Shown here piece after piece: positions 5,096 through 5,209 of a stretch of DNA of 5,209 nt (within the stretch, counting starts at the first letter, position 1; every line of letters starts with the position of its first letter). The notes below the pieces were generated by a model, which had not been told where the DNA came from, searched no databases, and saw only the letters and a list, made by a program, of their open reading frames with translations. This DNA comes from Bacilli bacterium (lineage in GTDB: Bacteria; Bacillota_I; Bacilli_A; RF39; UBA660). The stretch covers positions 1 to 5,209 of the forward strand of contig JAFPMR010000194.1 of assembly GCA_017411235.1 (NCBI GenBank). Reading direction: 5' to 3'. The position numbers and the translations under genes are program-made.

Positions 5096-5209
5096 CTACT
5101 TACTTATACATTTTTTACATAATCCATTAATGATTATTTTTTCTCTATCTGGAACAAATTGATGATCTTTAGATATATGTTCCATTATTTCACTTATACA
5201 ATCACAATC
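5096..5209 (-). CDS. Fur-family metal-responsive repressor (Zur/Fur/PerR type), C-terminal end
   Basis: Only the last 37 residues and the TAG stop lie in the window; the gene continues past the right edge. The peptide begins DCDCISEIMEHI and continues with the stretch HQFVPDREKIIINGLCKKCI. This fits the end of Fur-family proteins: a cysteine of the first CxxC site just before a short helix, an h-F-x-(3-6)-l-x-i-x-G strand, then the second CxxC (LCKKC) of the structural zinc site. These proteins are cytoplasmic dimers that bind DNA when loaded with their metal and repress uptake or efflux genes. Which metal (Zn, Fe, Mn, peroxide sensing) cannot be told because the DNA-binding domain and most of the sensory ligands are off the window. 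It is 8 nt upstream of the ArsP_2-like gene, so it probably heads, or belongs to, an operon it controls. An extra Cys (DCDC) sits at the position usually Lys in CGK. Confidence 0.83.
   Translation of the reverse strand, partial: DCDCISEIMEHISKDHQFVPDREKIIINGLCKKCISK

Overview
The window is about 30% GC (estimated by eye). Stop codons are TAA, TAG and TGA, and tryptophan is encoded by TGG. Arginine is mostly AGA, the Shine-Dalgarno sequences are strong AAGGAG/GGAGG types, and genes are tightly packed. This suggests a low-GC Bacillota (Bacilli-type, possibly a host-associated lineage near RF39/Erysipelotrichia) using the standard bacterial code rather than the Mycoplasma code. The taxonomic guess is inference; the code assignment rests on TGA codons that coincide with a terminator and with an ATGA stop/start junction.

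Left half, plus strand (1-1978): the end of coaC (phosphopantothenoylcysteine decarboxylase), then a separate coaB (phosphopantothenate-cysteine ligase), then a 370-residue protein with a class II aldolase/adducin-type C-terminal domain behind an unrecognised N-terminal domain. The three genes are packed as one transcription unit, and the third starts inside the end of coaB. The first two carry out consecutive steps from 4'-phosphopantothenate to 4'-phosphopantetheine in coenzyme A synthesis. The role of the third is unknown. The unit ends in a hairpin terminator that overlaps its last codons and works in both directions.

Middle, minus strand (1982-2453): a single small hypothetical gene of 138 residues. 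It has a weak candidate promoter and a small hairpin that holds its ribosome-binding site in the loop.

Right half, minus strand (2454-5209): a four-gene operon read from right to left. It contains a Fur-family metal-responsive repressor (only the last 37 residues are in the window), an ArsP_2-like polytopic permease, an ArsP_1/YcgR-like permease and a YcgQ-like membrane protein (DUF1980/TIGR03943 type), followed by an intrinsic terminator. The gaps are 8 nt, 9 nt and a 4-nt ATGA overlap, so all four are probably co-transcribed and partly translationally coupled. Both permeases carry a Cys/His/acid-rich loop between their two membrane halves. The simplest reading is a metal-controlled transition-metal transport system, with zinc or a similar metal as the best guess. 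Pairing two different permease families with a YcgQ partner and a Fur regulator is the most interesting assembly here.

There is no intergenic stretch longer than 86 bases. I saw no tRNA, rRNA, CRISPR array, insertion sequence or phage element.
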